From Leeia speluncae (lineage in GTDB: Bacteria; Pseudomonadota; Gammaproteobacteria; Burkholderiales; Leeiaceae): a DNA stretch of 64,000 nucleotides. Under the pieces are notes generated by a model that saw nothing but the letters and a program-made list of their open reading frames with translations, did no database searches and was not told the DNA's origin. Shown one piece after another: positions 28,294 to 38,296 of the stretch. The stretch spans positions 1-64,000 of the forward strand of contig NZ_JAJBZT010000011.1 in the NCBI RefSeq assembly GCF_020564625.1, written 5' to 3'. The translations under genes and the position numbers were made by a program. The first letter of the stretch is position 1; each line of letters begins with the position of its first letter.

Positions 28294-28776
28294 ATGGTTG
28301 AGTATCATCCAGACAATATAACGATTCAAAATGAGCAAAAAAAGCAGTTTTTGATTGCCCTAATTGGCTGCTTAGTGGGATATTTGCTTGTCCATTTTGC
28401 CTATTACTCCGGCAGACCCACAGAGATTGGTCAGTGGTCTGCTCTCGGCTTAGGTGGTTTTATTCTTTGCATCAGCCTTTATATGGCGATTGCCAATCCT
28501 AAACAAACCGTCAAAATTGATTTAAAAAAACGATTGATCCACGTGAAGACGCAATCTAAATTTGGTATGCGTAATCAGTTCATTTCGTTTTCAGATATCC
28601 GCGAAGTAGACGTGGGGGAAATTGGGGATCGCGAGGGAGGCAGCATTATTTACTATGTTGATCTGACCTTAAAAAACGGTAAGCATCAAAAGTTGTTTCA
28701 TGGCGCTTATGAAGGGAATACTCAATATTCCACCATGCACCAATACTGCAAACTGATTCAGAGCAAGCTGATCTGA
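28294..28776 (+). CDS. Hypothetical two-helix membrane protein
   Basis: About 160 residues with two hydrophobic segments (near residues 18-38 and 50-70) joined by a short loop, and a C-terminal soluble domain of about 85 residues rich in beta strands, reminiscent of PH-like domains in bacterial membrane proteins. The start at 28294 is preferred because GAGG lies seven bases before it; ATG 28276 is in frame. I do not recognise the family. It stands between the RHH gene and a chemoreceptor gene with no obvious link. Confidence 0.65.
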   Translation: MVEYHPDNITIQNEQKKQFLIALIGCLVGYLLVHFAYYSGRPTEIGQWSALGLGGFILCISLYMAIANPKQTVKIDLKKRLIHVKTQSKFGMRNQFISFSDIREVDVGEIGDREGGSIIYYVDLTLKNGKHQKLFHGAYEGNTQYSTMHQYCKLIQSKLI

Positions 28777-29075
28777 ATCAGTTTGTTATGTCATTTTCTC
28801 TTTTATCTTCATTATTAAAATTTAATGCGTTGTATGTTGAGTTGTTCTCGATATTAATTGTTTAACTAAATACTTCATATTTTAAACATCGATATGTAGT
28901 TATTTAGTTGGACGACTTTTAGTCTATGTTGCATAAAGCATAAATAATTTTATAGTCTATTAAATTTTATTATAAATCTGATTTATCTCAACAAAAAATT
29001 GACCAAAATCTATAAAAATGCCCCGAAATGGTGCGTTTATGTATTTGAAGCTACAAAATTTAGGGGTCAAATTGT
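28777..29075. other. AT-rich intergenic region
   Basis: About 300 bases, strongly AT-rich, upstream of the chemoreceptor. No open frame of note, no clear terminator after the preceding gene and no convincing sigma-28 promoter. AGGGGTC lies upstream of the chemoreceptor ATG. Confidence 0.4.
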
Positions 29076-30692
29076 ATGAAGATCAAAGGTAAACTTTGGT
29101 TGGTGTTTTCTTTTAATGTATTAATTGCAATCGCTTTATTGGTTTGGTTATTAATACAAAATCGATCAGATTTATATCGTGAAAGAGAGTTGAAGACCAA
29201 GCACTTGGTAGAAAGTGCATATTCTTTAGTCGATTATTACCAACAGTTAGCTTCACAAGGGAAAATGACTGTATCTTCTGCTCAACGAGCCGCAATGGAC
29301 TCGTTAAAAGCTTTAAGATATGGAAGCAATGATTATTTTTGGGTGAATGATTTTCAAGCAAAGGTATTGATGCACCCATTGAAGCCTGAACTTGTTAATC
29401 AGTCAGGCTTAGATATCAAAGATCCTGATGGTGTGTATCTATTTAGAGAGTTTGTCAAAGTTGCAAAAGAAAATGGCGAGGGTGTAGTGCATTATCGCTG
29501 GTCTAAACCTGGTGGTAACGAACCATTATCAAAAATTTCATTCGTAAAGTCTGTCCCTGAATGGCAATGGGTAATTGGTTCTGGGATTTATGTAGATGAT
29601 GTAGATGCAGTTTTCTGGAGCAAAGTAAAAAGTTCTACACTAAGCTTAGTCATTATTCTTTTACCTGTGCTGGTATTTGTTTTACTCATTATTCGTTCTA
29701 TTACTAGTCGGTTATCTATTCTTTCAAATGCAATGTCTGAAATTCGCCAGAAGAATGACTTAACATTACAAGTTGGATTAAGAGGTAAAGATGAACTAAC
29801 AAGTCTTTCAACCGATTTTAATACGCTTTTGGTTTACTTCCGCGATGTTGTTGGGAAAATGAATGTCGCATCGAGTCGCTTAACAGAAGAAGCCCACCAC
29901 TTAGCGGATACTGCAAGCCAAGTGAAAAAAAGTACGGCTAATCAGTCTGAATCTGCGCATGCAATGGCATCGGTAACGGAAGAGATTTCTGTTACCGTAC
30001 ATCAAATCGCCGAGCATACGAAAGATGCTGAAACTGTAGCGAATGAATCGGCCAATAGTGCGCAACATGGTGCAGAGGTAATTCATGATGCAGTAGAAGA
30101 AATTATGACAATTTCTTCAAAGGCAAATGGAACAGCTCGTTATGTAGAACAAATGTTGGCTCAATCTGAAAAAGTATTTGATGTCGTTAGGGTGATTAAA
30201 GAAGTTGCTGATCAAACCAATCTTTTAGCACTCAATGCAGCAATCGAAGCGGCTCGAGCTGGTGAGGCAGGTCGTGGTTTTGCGGTGGTCGCCGATGAAG
30301 TGAGAAAACTAGCAGAACGCACCACACACTCTACAGTGGAGATTTCGACGCTAGTGACCGAAATTCGCGAAGGTTTTGCATTAGCAGCAACTGAAATGCA
30401 AGGCGTTGTCGATAGTGTAGAAAAAGGTGTTTCTCTTGCGGATAAAGCTGCTATCGCCATTACTGATATTACCGATGGGGCAAAAGAAGTTATCCGCATT
30501 GTAAGCGAAATTGCTGATTCACTAAACGAACAGAGTTCTGCTATTGGTGATATTGCATCCCAAGTAGAGCGAATTGCAGATGAGTCCGCTCAGATAGATA
30601 ATCAAGCTGTTACCTCCTTGTCTGGTGCAGGGACAGTTGATCGTATGGCAAAAGAGCTTCAATTGTTAGCTGCTAATTTTAAAGTCGCGTAG
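29076..30692 (+). CDS. Methyl-accepting chemotaxis protein with sCache_2 sensor
   Basis: A 538-residue chemoreceptor. A membrane helix at about residues 8-27, a single Cache periplasmic sensor ([11 protein letters not shown] near 87-97, [11 protein letters not shown] near 162-172), a second helix near 187-208, a HAMP domain, and a methyl-accepting signalling domain whose tip starts at residue 376 ([14 protein letters not shown] and following). sCache_2 receptors often sense small organic acids. There are no chemotaxis genes beside it. A strong terminator follows. Confidence 0.94.
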   Translation: MKIKGKLWLVFSFNVLIAIALLVWLLIQNRSDLYRERELKTKHLVESAYSLVDYYQQLASQGKMTVSSAQRAAMDSLKALRYGSNDYFWVNDFQAKVLMHPLKPELVNQSGLDIKDPDGVYLFREFVKVAKENGEGVVHYRWSKPGGNEPLSKISFVKSVPEWQWVIGSGIYVDDVDAVFWSKVKSSTLSLVIILLPVLVFVLLIIRSITSRLSILSNAMSEIRQKNDLTLQVGLRGKDELTSLSTDFNTLLVYFRDVVGKMNVASSRLTEEAHHLADTASQVKKSTANQSESAHAMASVTEEISVTVHQIAEHTKDAETVANESANSAQHGAEVIHDAVEEIMTISSKANGTARYVEQMLAQSEKVFDVVRVIKEVADQTNLLALNAAIEAARAGEAGRGFAVVADEVRKLAERTTHSTVEISTLVTEIREGFALAATEMQGVVDSVEKGVSLADKAAIAITDITDGAKEVIRIVSEIADSLNEQSSAIGDIASQVERIADESAQIDNQAVTSLSGAGTVDRMAKELQLLAANFKVA

Positions 30693-30710
30693 TTGTACTT
30701 CGTTCAAAAA

Positions 30711-30747
30711 AAACAGCCCAAAGATAAGCCTTATCTTTGGGCTGTTT
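30711..30747. terminator. Bidirectional terminator
   Basis: A perfect 17-bp stem (30711-30727 with 30731-30747) with a three-base loop, flanked by A-rich sequence on the left and T residues on the right. It serves the chemoreceptor and the convergent EamA gene. Confidence 0.92.
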
Positions 30748-30757
30748 GCTTTGCACA

Positions 30758-31663
30758 TTAAGCACTTTTCGGTTTTGCTTGAGAAACAAAATAGACGCCC
30801 GGTAAAATTAATAACGCAGCTTGTAAATGAAACGCATAAAGATGCTCATCTAACAGTAACCAAGCAATTAGCGCCGCATACAATGGACCAAGATAAAATG
30901 TGATGGCTACTTTGCTTGCCCCAATTAACTGTTGCGCCCAGCTATAGACGAGATAAGCCAAGATGCCGGGAAAGATAGCGGCGGCGGCGGCTAACATCAC
31001 TCCATATAATGATAGCGGCGGTGTATTTGGCTGAAATTGTTCCCAAATGGCGCCAACGATTAGCATTGGCAATGCTGCACAGGTAATCACGGCTAACCTC
31101 GCATTGCCACTTAATGAGCTTTTCCATAATTTTTGAAGAAGGCTATATGTTGCCCATGATAGGGTGGCCGCAACAATCCATGCATCACCAATCACAAACT
31201 GCACTTTGCTAAGCGCGCTCCACTGCCCTTTTACAATGACATGTAGCACCCCAACTAAAGCAATGACTACCCCAATCATTTGGATGGGCCGAAATTTTTC
31301 TTTTAGCCAGATAACAGACCCCACCGCAATTAGAACGGGGGCCGCAGCATAGATAAGGGCGATATTCATCGCGGTTGTAGACTTTGCGCCTAAGTAGACC
31401 CATGCGCCGCAGACGACCATCCCGCAAAAACCAAAAATAAAGAATTGATGGAGATTCTGTTTAATCTCTTTTTGATGCGCTTTAATCTCCGCAAACGATA
31501 AGCTGGTTAACACAACCCCTGCCAACCCCCATCGAATCAATGTCAGCATATAAGGGGCAATAACCCCCGGTGCTTTTCTTGCAACGTAATAGTTGACTGA
31601 CCACAGTAAGGGGATAAGCCAAATAGAAGCTTTGGCTAAGGTGGTGGATTGTAATTTAGACAT
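30758..31663 (-). CDS. EamA/DMT family transporter
   Basis: A 301-residue inner-membrane protein with ten predicted helices arranged as two EamA repeats (residues about 10-135 and 150-290). Such carriers usually export amino acids or metabolites. It is monocistronic between the chemoreceptor terminator and an acetyltransferase gene. Substrate unknown. Confidence 0.88.
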   Translation of the reverse strand: MSKLQSTTLAKASIWLIPLLWSVNYYVARKAPGVIAPYMLTLIRWGLAGVVLTSLSFAEIKAHQKEIKQNLHQFFIFGFCGMVVCGAWVYLGAKSTTAMNIALIYAAAPVLIAVGSVIWLKEKFRPIQMIGVVIALVGVLHVIVKGQWSALSKVQFVIGDAWIVAATLSWATYSLLQKLWKSSLSGNARLAVITCAALPMLIVGAIWEQFQPNTPPLSLYGVMLAAAAAIFPGILAYLVYSWAQQLIGASKVAITFYLGPLYAALIAWLLLDEHLYAFHLQAALLILPGVYFVSQAKPKSA

Positions 31664-31784
31664 TTGGGTTGATGACGCTTAAACCAGAAGTGAGATAAAA
31701 AATCATCAACCATAAAGGGTGATTGACTGCATATTAAAAGCAATATGCGAATAACCGTTAGGCTATTCGCGACAGGTTTTGCCC

Positions 31785-32315
31785 TTAACCATCAACAGGT
31801 TCTGTTGGGGTTGGTAAGGTAAGTTGGTAAAAAGCCAAATCTAACCATTTTCCAAATTTGAAACCAACTTCGGGCAGGGTTCCAACGTGTTTGAATCCTA
31901 GTTTTTCATGCAAGAGAATACTGCCATAGTTACTGGCATCTATGCCACCAAGCATGGCGTGAACATTCCTTTTCTGTGCTTCAATGATGAGTGAAACCAT
32001 CACTTGCCGACCAAGCCCTTTGCCTCGATGATCTTTGTGAACATAGACAGAATGTTCTACTGAATATTTGTACGCTGGCCATGCTCTGAACGTTCCATAA
32101 CTGCCAAAAGCAAGTAATTCACCAGCAGAGTTTTCAATGCCAATTACCGGGAAGTTTCCTTTCTCTTTGTTTTCAAACCAAGGCTTCATACTTTCTAGTG
32201 TTCTTGGTTCGTAATCATAGAGCGCTGTTGAGTTGACAATCGCTTCATTAAAAATCGCCAAGATGGCTTCGGCGTGTTGTTGATAGTTGCAATTAACTAA
32301 ACGATGTGAACTCAT
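31785..32315 (-). CDS. GNAT acetyltransferase, phosphinothricin acetyltransferase-like
   Basis: A 176-residue GNAT enzyme. The acetyl-CoA loop HRGKGLGRQV lies near residues 96-105, preceded by the SVEHSVYVHKD strand, and the N-terminal part (IFNEAIVNSTALYDYEPRT) is like that of phosphinothricin/methionine sulfone acetyltransferases. It is encoded 8 bases after a cupin-type XRE regulator in the same direction, so the regulator probably controls it or the two act together. Confidence 0.87.
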   Translation of the reverse strand: MSSHRLVNCNYQQHAEAILAIFNEAIVNSTALYDYEPRTLESMKPWFENKEKGNFPVIGIENSAGELLAFGSYGTFRAWPAYKYSVEHSVYVHKDHRGKGLGRQVMVSLIIEAQKRNVHAMLGGIDASNYGSILLHEKLGFKHVGTLPEVGFKFGKWLDLAFYQLTLPTPTEPVDG

Positions 32316-32323
32316 GATTTTCC

Positions 32324-32893
32324 CTATTTCTGATGGCTAGCGATGGCAGATAAATATTTGGCAGTTGTTTTTCCTGGGTTATGGAAAGTGATCTGAGTGG
32401 TAAGAGATATGGATAAGCAATCGCCTTTGCTTAACAACCAAGTCTGCCCTTCTTGGCTTATTTCTATTTCCCCTTCCATCATCCAGATTTGTTGGAAAAT
32501 CGTGATGCTTCGTAAAGGGTTATCGAAGATGATTTGCTGGTTCGGAGGGAAAGTCACTTCCGTTAATTCAATGGGAGCATCTTTGATACTTGGGCTAATT
32601 TGACGCCGAATGTAACCAGATGCTGGATCTTGCCAAGTGGGTTGGTCGATAAATCGACTGAGTGGTGACGACGCATCGGAAGCGCCTGTATCTGAAAACA
32701 GGGATGCCAAGCTAATACCTAGCGCATCAGCAAGTTTATTCAATGCGGTGGCGGTTGCACTGGTTTCTGAGCGTTCGATCAGTGAAATCGTCGAGCGACT
32801 CACACCACTACGTTCTGCAAGCTGTTCAAGTGATAACTTGGCAGCTTTACGTAGCTGTTTAATTTTAATAGCGATTAGATGGTCTGCATTCAT
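32324..32893 (-). CDS. XRE family regulator with C-terminal cupin
   Basis: A 189-residue protein: an XRE helix-turn-helix at about residues 9-63 (LSLEQLAERSGVSRSTIS) and a C-terminal cupin fold from about 110 to 185. This two-domain type often regulates an adjacent catabolic or resistance gene in response to a small ligand. First gene of a two-gene unit with the GNAT acetyltransferase. An inverted repeat covering the upstream TTTCC-ATGATATAGG-AAA bases at about 32896-32911 could be its own operator. Confidence 0.88.
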   Translation of the reverse strand: MNADHLIAIKIKQLRKAAKLSLEQLAERSGVSRSTISLIERSETSATATALNKLADALGISLASLFSDTGASDASSPLSRFIDQPTWQDPASGYIRRQISPSIKDAPIELTEVTFPPNQQIIFDNPLRSITIFQQIWMMEGEIEISQEGQTWLLSKGDCLSISLTTQITFHNPGKTTAKYLSAIASHQK

Positions 32894-32991
32894 ATTTCCA
32901 TGATATAGGAAATATTTTGTATTTTACAACCGTGTGAAGTGGTTTTTTCTTGTTTATTGGAAGCGTGTAGGTTTCGAAGGAATCGCTCTAC

Positions 32992-33897
32992 TTAAGACTT
33001 TTGTAGTTTTTCCTGCAAGATGAAGACGGCCTCTTGATTTGGCGCTAGTGTCTGTAATGGCGAGTGAGATTCGATCTCGAAGTAAGGTAACGCTGGTGAA
33101 TTAAATACTTCTAGTGGATGTCCGTGCGCAAAAGGCGCTGTTAATTGGCTTTTAGTTTGTCTTTGATAAAGGTATTGATCATTTTCTAGATGAAAGACAA
33201 CCGTGATCTCACCATTGTGATTGGTAAAGCCTACTTTAAACTGCTCTGCTTTATCACAACGTAACTGAATATTTTTCGGGTCGATAAACCGTAACACGCC
33301 ATTGGTGATCAGTTCTTCACTGAAGCCCTTTTCTGGCATCCAATGAATACTATGACTGCCTGCTTGTAATGGAATACTTACTTTGCCGGGGCGTTTTAGC
33401 ATGAGTACGTCCCAAAGCCCAAAAGTAATGTCAGATTCCCCTAAGTTTTTAGCCGCTTGCGTGATTGTCCACGAACCATCTAAATGTAGGCTCAGTGATC
33501 TTGAGAGTTGCAGATTCGTCTTTGGACAAATTGGGCTTTGTACCAAAATACCCAATTCTTCACTATTAGACCAAGCTTCTATGACGTTCCATTCACCACT
33601 ATCTAACTCTGGATGAGGATTTCCTTCTGGCCAATTGGATTCTGGTGCTAACCAGGTTTTACCGCCCCCCCATAATGGAAACGTCCAATTGCCGCAGAGT
33701 GTTTTCCATTGTTCAGTATCACCCGTTGGGGTTTGGCCAAGTAAATTAGGGTTGATATAGGAAAACTCCTCCCCTTCATATTGAATACCCATCAGTCGTC
33801 CACCAATACTGGGAACAACATAGAGCGAGATGCTATCTTGCCGCAAGTGATAGGCATCCCAACCCTGAAATGAGGTTTTTTCAATTGAACGAGCCAT
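32992..33897 (-). CDS. DUF4380 / mutarotase-like protein
   Basis: A 301-residue beta-rich protein resembling DUF4380 and the galactose-mutarotase fold: LYVVPSIGGRLMGIQYEGEE near the N-terminus, and a tryptophan-rich stretch (WTFPLWGGGKTWLAPE) near residues 71-86. It belongs to the sugar locus, encoded just downstream of a hydroxyacid dehydrogenase on the same strand. Aldose-epimerase activity is an inference from fold and context. Confidence 0.72.
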   Translation of the reverse strand: MARSIEKTSFQGWDAYHLRQDSISLYVVPSIGGRLMGIQYEGEEFSYINPNLLGQTPTGDTEQWKTLCGNWTFPLWGGGKTWLAPESNWPEGNPHPELDSGEWNVIEAWSNSEELGILVQSPICPKTNLQLSRSLSLHLDGSWTITQAAKNLGESDITFGLWDVLMLKRPGKVSIPLQAGSHSIHWMPEKGFSEELITNGVLRFIDPKNIQLRCDKAEQFKVGFTNHNGEITVVFHLENDQYLYQRQTKSQLTAPFAHGHPLEVFNSPALPYFEIESHSPLQTLAPNQEAVFILQEKLQKS

Positions 33898-33933
33898 ATT
33901 TACTATATCTACCCTACTTAATTGAAGGTTTAG

Positions 33934-34965
33934 TTAACTCTTGCTGACTGGCTTGCTTCTAAATAAAGCGACAGTCTCTGGCTGTGCTACTTTACATAAG
34001 ATGGGTGGCAGACCTTTTGCAATCATTTCCGCATCAGCGATCGCTAATTTTCCAATGCGTTGCAATACGGTATGTAACGCACCTGCTTGGTGTGGAGAAA
34101 GTAGTACATTTTTTACTGATCTGGCACGGTGATTTGCAGGCAATGGTTCTTCAGGGAAGACATCCGTTGCGACACGAATTTTACCGCTGTCTGCTGCGTC
34201 TAACATTGCATCAAAATCAACTACGCCTGCACGGCTGACCAGAATAAGTGCCGCGCCTGGCAGCATGCTTTCAAAAGACTCTTTACCCAAGAAACCTTGG
34301 TTTTGAGACGTTACTCCAGCCACCACAAACACCACTTGGCATGTACTGAGTACGTCTTCTAAACTGGCAGGTGTTACCCCAAAGCTGGCAATGTAATCAT
34401 TGGGCAACCATGGATCGTAGATTTTTACTTTAGGATTAAATGGTTTTAATAGCGGTAATGTTGCTTTGCCTAAATCACCAAATCCAATGAAACCAACGGT
34501 TTGATTAAACAGTGAGAAAGCGCCTTCGTTCGCTTCTAAACCGTAAGTTTCTTCATGAGAGCGGAAGGCACGATCTGATTTTGAAATATGTCTGGCAAGA
34601 TCGATCGCCATCCCTAATGCGGCTTCTGCGACAGGCTCAGCAAATACAGGGCTAACATTTAAAACGCGAATCCCTTTGGTTAAGGCGTAGGCGTAATCGA
34701 TATTCGGTAAGAAATTACCTTCTACGTTAATGATTGCTCGCAGTTGTGGTGCTTTTTCTAGCCTTGTATGCGGTAAGTCGATTTGCCCAATGACGATGAT
34801 GAGATCGGCAGCGATATCATTAAATTGAGCATCACTTAACGGTGTGTCTTCATCATGAATGACGAGTTCGCCCAAGGCTGCGAACCGGCTTAAATCATTC
34901 TCATCAAAAATATCATTCACTTTACGTGGTGACGGTGCGATCAGGATTTTTTGCTTTGTAGCCAT
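33934..34965 (-). CDS. D-2-hydroxyacid dehydrogenase family protein
   Basis: A 343-residue NAD-dependent dehydrogenase. The nucleotide motif GFIGFGDLG is at 158-166; the catalytic Arg lies in VSRAGVVD near 238-245, the Glu in the FPEEPL segment near 266-271, and the His in SPHQAG near 291-296. It could act on glycerate-, phosphoglycerate- or sugar-acid-like substrates. Placement between a HAD phosphatase and a mutarotase-like gene in the sugar locus suggests a sugar-derived hydroxyacid. Confidence 0.85.
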   Translation of the reverse strand: MATKQKILIAPSPRKVNDIFDENDLSRFAALGELVIHDEDTPLSDAQFNDIAADLIIVIGQIDLPHTRLEKAPQLRAIINVEGNFLPNIDYAYALTKGIRVLNVSPVFAEPVAEAALGMAIDLARHISKSDRAFRSHEETYGLEANEGAFSLFNQTVGFIGFGDLGKATLPLLKPFNPKVKIYDPWLPNDYIASFGVTPASLEDVLSTCQVVFVVAGVTSQNQGFLGKESFESMLPGAALILVSRAGVVDFDAMLDAADSGKIRVATDVFPEEPLPANHRARSVKNVLLSPHQAGALHTVLQRIGKLAIADAEMIAKGLPPILCKVAQPETVALFRSKPVSKS

Positions 34966-35024
34966 GAGTGTCTCTCTTTATTGATTTTGGCAAACAAGTG
35001 TTAGAAAAGGTGAATTAAGAACAA

Positions 35025-35648
35025 TTACCCTAGTAATCCGATGGACTTCATATAAGCCACCGTTTTTTCTGCAGAGGTGTGGTGAATGGCATCCCATCCA
35101 AACGCTTTCGCCGCATGAATATTGACTTCGGTATCATCAATAAAAAACACTTCTTCCCGCTTTAAGTCTGGATAGTGTTTTTCCATTTGGCTTTGCATAC
35201 GCTCATACAAAGCGAAGTCTGGTTTCACCATGCCTTCAATGCCAGAGACGACGATCTCTTTAAATCCTTGCAGAAACGGATAATTGGCAATTGCGTATGG
35301 CCAAGTCTCTGCTGCCCAATTGGTTAGAGAAAAGACCGGTACCTGATTTTGCTGCAAGGTTTCAAAAATCTGCATGCCTTCTGGCAGTGTGCCTTTGAGC
35401 ATGAGATGCCAGTGCGGATAAAACTGTCGTATCAGCTGCTCATAAGCGGGATGCGCAGCAACAAGCTCTTCTGTTCCTTCGCTTAAAGGCTGACCTGCAT
35501 CTTGTTTTAGACGCCATGCGCCATTGCAAATTTGGCTAAGAAAGTGCTGACGTTCTGCTTCATCTGGAATAATCGATTGGTAGTAATAGTCGGGGTGCCA
35601 ATCAAACAACACCCCGCCCAGATCAAAGACAACCACTTTGATGGCCAT
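35025..35648 (-). CDS. HAD family hydrolase (YihX-like)
   Basis: A 207-residue HAD-IA hydrolase. Motif I is DLGGVLFD with the nucleophile at D9, motif II is SLTNW near residue 113, and motif IV is FIDDTEVN near 168-175. As in YihX-type sugar phosphatases, Leu-Gly follows the nucleophile instead of the commoner DxD. It begins 4 bases after the ABC permease stop, thus last or near-last in the sugar transport operon, and may remove phosphate from a sugar phosphate. Confidence 0.88.
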   Translation of the reverse strand: MAIKVVVFDLGGVLFDWHPDYYYQSIIPDEAERQHFLSQICNGAWRLKQDAGQPLSEGTEELVAAHPAYEQLIRQFYPHWHLMLKGTLPEGMQIFETLQQNQVPVFSLTNWAAETWPYAIANYPFLQGFKEIVVSGIEGMVKPDFALYERMQSQMEKHYPDLKREEVFFIDDTEVNIHAAKAFGWDAIHHTSAEKTVAYMKSIGLLG

Positions 35649-35652
35649 GGGA

Positions 35653-36648
35653 TTACTTGCTCCGGCCGAAGAATTTATCCATCGTTACCGCACCAATAAT
35701 CAACGCACCCATCACGATTTGTTGGTAATAAGACTGCACGTTCATGATGTTAAGGATGTTATTAATCACCCCGATAATCAGACCACCCACTACCACACCG
35801 GTAATCGCACCACGTCCACCAAAGAAGCTTGTTCCACCAATAATGGCAGAGGCAATTGCAAAGGTTTCAAAACCAGTACCAGCATTAGGCTCTGCCGCAC
35901 CAGTACGTGCAACGGTTACTACACCAGCAACCCCAGAACACACACCAGAGATAATGAACACAATTAATGTATTAAGACGGATGTTAATGCCAGAGAACCA
36001 AGCTGCTTGAGCATTACCACCTAGCGCGTAAATATTGCGGCCAAGTTTGGTAAAACGGGCTAAGAAGTACAAGAACCCAGCGACGACAGCTGCAATAATG
36101 ACGGGTACAGGCACACCAAAAAACTCGCCAGCAACCACTTGGCTAAACTGAATATCAAATCCGAAGACAGAGCGCGCATCAGAAATAATCAGGGTTAAAC
36201 CACGATAAATCGCCATCATGCCAAGCGTAATGATGAAGGGGTGTAGTTTGGTGACATTCACTAATACACCATTAATGGCACCTAACACCGCGCCTAGTAC
36301 TACGCCACCTAATAAGATGGCAACACCAAAGGGTACGCCCGCTACCATTAATTGCGCGGTAACCATGCCACTTAACGCGAGCATAGAGCCAACAGATAGG
36401 TCGATACCTGCAATCAAAATAGTAAAGAAGACACCGCAAGCTAGCAAAATCATTACCGAGCTTTGCAGCAAGACTTGCAATAGGTTGTCTTTAGTTAAGA
36501 AGTACTCTGGAGAGATCACACTGCAAGTAATTAGCAATATGATCAAAATGCCTAAGGTTCCGTATTTTTGCCACAGCAAACTGGCACTTACTTTGGGCTT
36601 GATGGTGTTGGCCTCATTTAATGCGGCACTTGTATTTTGCTTTGTCAT
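35653..36648 (-). CDS. Sugar ABC transporter permease, RbsC-like
   Basis: A 331-residue permease of the ribose/xylose/fructose class with eight to ten membrane helices and the ABC-2-type cytoplasmic loop (VVLGAVLGAINGVLV near 110-124, followed by LHPFIITLGMM). It acts with the ATPase encoded upstream and the binding protein further upstream. Gene order binding protein - ATPase - permease matches FrcBCA/Rbs-type systems. Confidence 0.92.
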   Translation of the reverse strand: MTKQNTSAALNEANTIKPKVSASLLWQKYGTLGILIILLITCSVISPEYFLTKDNLLQVLLQSSVMILLACGVFFTILIAGIDLSVGSMLALSGMVTAQLMVAGVPFGVAILLGGVVLGAVLGAINGVLVNVTKLHPFIITLGMMAIYRGLTLIISDARSVFGFDIQFSQVVAGEFFGVPVPVIIAAVVAGFLYFLARFTKLGRNIYALGGNAQAAWFSGINIRLNTLIVFIISGVCSGVAGVVTVARTGAAEPNAGTGFETFAIASAIIGGTSFFGGRGAITGVVVGGLIIGVINNILNIMNVQSYYQQIVMGALIIGAVTMDKFFGRSK

Positions 36649-36716
36649 CTCTTGTTTCTCCTGAATGTCAGCATCTTTTCGAAGGTCGTGTTTTCGTTAT
36701 CTGCGTGACACTAGAC

Positions 36717-38225
36717 TCATGCGGTAGCAATTTGCATGATGGTTTCTTCTGAAGCATCTTGATTATTTAAGATAGAAGCAATGCCACCATCTTTATAAAC
36801 AGCGATACGGTCGCAAACACTGAGTAGCTCTGGCAATTCGGATGACACCACCAAAATTCCCTTTCCAGCGTCTGCTAGCTCTCTCATGATTTGATAAATT
36901 TCACTCTTGGCACCAATGTCGATACCACGGGTGGGTTCATCAAAAATAAACAAATCACTGTCTGCCGCTAACCATTTCGCAATAATGGCTTTTTGCTGGT
37001 TACCACCAGAGAGTTCCGTGATGTTTTGCTGAGGAGAGGCACAACGAATTCTCAGTTTGTTTTTGTATTCATCACCGAATTGGCGTTCTTGCTCAAAATC
37101 TAACCGCTCGAGCGAAAGCTGATGCTTGGCTGATTTCACAAATGGCAAGATAGAGATATTTTCTGCAATCGAAAAATTATGGAAAAACCCCGTATGGCGG
37201 CGATCTTCTGTCACAAATGCTAAGCCGGCTTTCACCGCTTGGTAAGGGGATTTAATTGAGACCGTTTTGCCGTTGAGTTCAACCTCACCAGTCGCTTTTT
37301 TACGCGCACCAAAAATGACTTCCATTAATTCGCTACGGCCAGATCCAATTAACCCCGCAAAGCCAAGAATCTCGCCTTTGTGTAACTGAAAACTAACGTC
37401 TTTTACTCGTTGATCTGTACTAGACAAATTCTTTACCGCAAAAACGATTCGCTCTTTTTCTACGCGTTCGCTATTTGGTCTTTCGTGAGAAATCTCTCTG
37501 CCTACCATCGAAGCCACTAGCTTTTGCGGTGGTGTCGTTTTGGCATCAAAGGTGCCAACGTAGCTACCATCTTTTAAGACAGAGACTCGATCCGCAATAA
37601 TTGGGATTTCTTTCAGCTTGTGAGAGATATAAACAATACCGATGCCTTGTGATTTCAATTCGTGAATCACAGCAAATAGATGTTTTACTTCTTCATCGGT
37701 TAATGAAGAAGTCGGTTCATCCATGATGATAATTCGTGCATCGCTCGCTAGGGCTTTGGCAATTTCTACCTGCTGTTTTTCAGAGATAGAAAGCTCGCTC
37801 ACTAAGAGTGAAGGATGGCGATTTAGCCCTACACGCTTCATGGCCGTAAGTGCAGTTTCACGCATGTACTTTTTGTCGAGTATAGAAATCCCCATGACTT
37901 TTTTCGTAGGGATATTGCCGACAAATAGGTTTTCTTCAATGCTGAGATGGTCAATCACACTTAATTCTTGGTAAATCAAGCGAATGCCATAGGCTTTTGA
38001 AATACTTGGGGTGAGTGCAGAATAAGACTGCTCACCCAATTGAATGGTGCCAGAAGTTGGCTCATAAATGCCGCTAAGAATTTTCATTAGGGTTGATTTA
38101 CCCGCACCATTTTCACCTAACAGTGCATGTACTTCCCCTGCTTTAATATCAAAGCTGACGTTTTGCAGGGCAATCGTGCCAGGAAAACGTTTAACTACAT
38201 CGCGGACAGCAACAAGTGTACTCAT
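36717..38225 (-). CDS. Sugar ABC transporter ATP-binding protein, RbsA-like
   Basis: A 502-residue duplicated ATPase of the carbohydrate uptake (CUT2) class. The first half has Walker A GENGAGKST near residues 37-45 and LSISEKQQVEIAKAL near 144-158; the second half has a relaxed P-loop (GLIGSGRSE near 293-301) and the LSGGNQQKAIIAKWLA signature near 404-419. This pairing of one full and one degenerate site is usual for RbsA-type proteins. Confidence 0.94.
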   Translation of the reverse strand: MSTLVAVRDVVKRFPGTIALQNVSFDIKAGEVHALLGENGAGKSTLMKILSGIYEPTSGTIQLGEQSYSALTPSISKAYGIRLIYQELSVIDHLSIEENLFVGNIPTKKVMGISILDKKYMRETALTAMKRVGLNRHPSLLVSELSISEKQQVEIAKALASDARIIIMDEPTSSLTDEEVKHLFAVIHELKSQGIGIVYISHKLKEIPIIADRVSVLKDGSYVGTFDAKTTPPQKLVASMVGREISHERPNSERVEKERIVFAVKNLSSTDQRVKDVSFQLHKGEILGFAGLIGSGRSELMEVIFGARKKATGEVELNGKTVSIKSPYQAVKAGLAFVTEDRRHTGFFHNFSIAENISILPFVKSAKHQLSLERLDFEQERQFGDEYKNKLRIRCASPQQNITELSGGNQQKAIIAKWLAADSDLFIFDEPTRGIDIGAKSEIYQIMRELADAGKGILVVSSELPELLSVCDRIAVYKDGGIASILNNQDASEETIMQIATA

Positions 38226-38253
38226 TTGTATTCAATCCAATCAAAGACTAATT

Positions 38254-38281
38254 GGCAGGGAGTGCCGAAGCCTTCCCTGCC
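38254..38281 (-). other. Intercistronic hairpin after the sugar-binding protein gene
   Basis: An 8-bp perfect stem (38254-38261 with 38274-38281) and 12-base loop between the binding-protein stop and the ATPase start. Such hairpins commonly protect binding-protein mRNA and reduce read-through into the transporter genes. Confidence 0.6.
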
Positions 38282-38296
38282 CCTTGGCTGAATCAA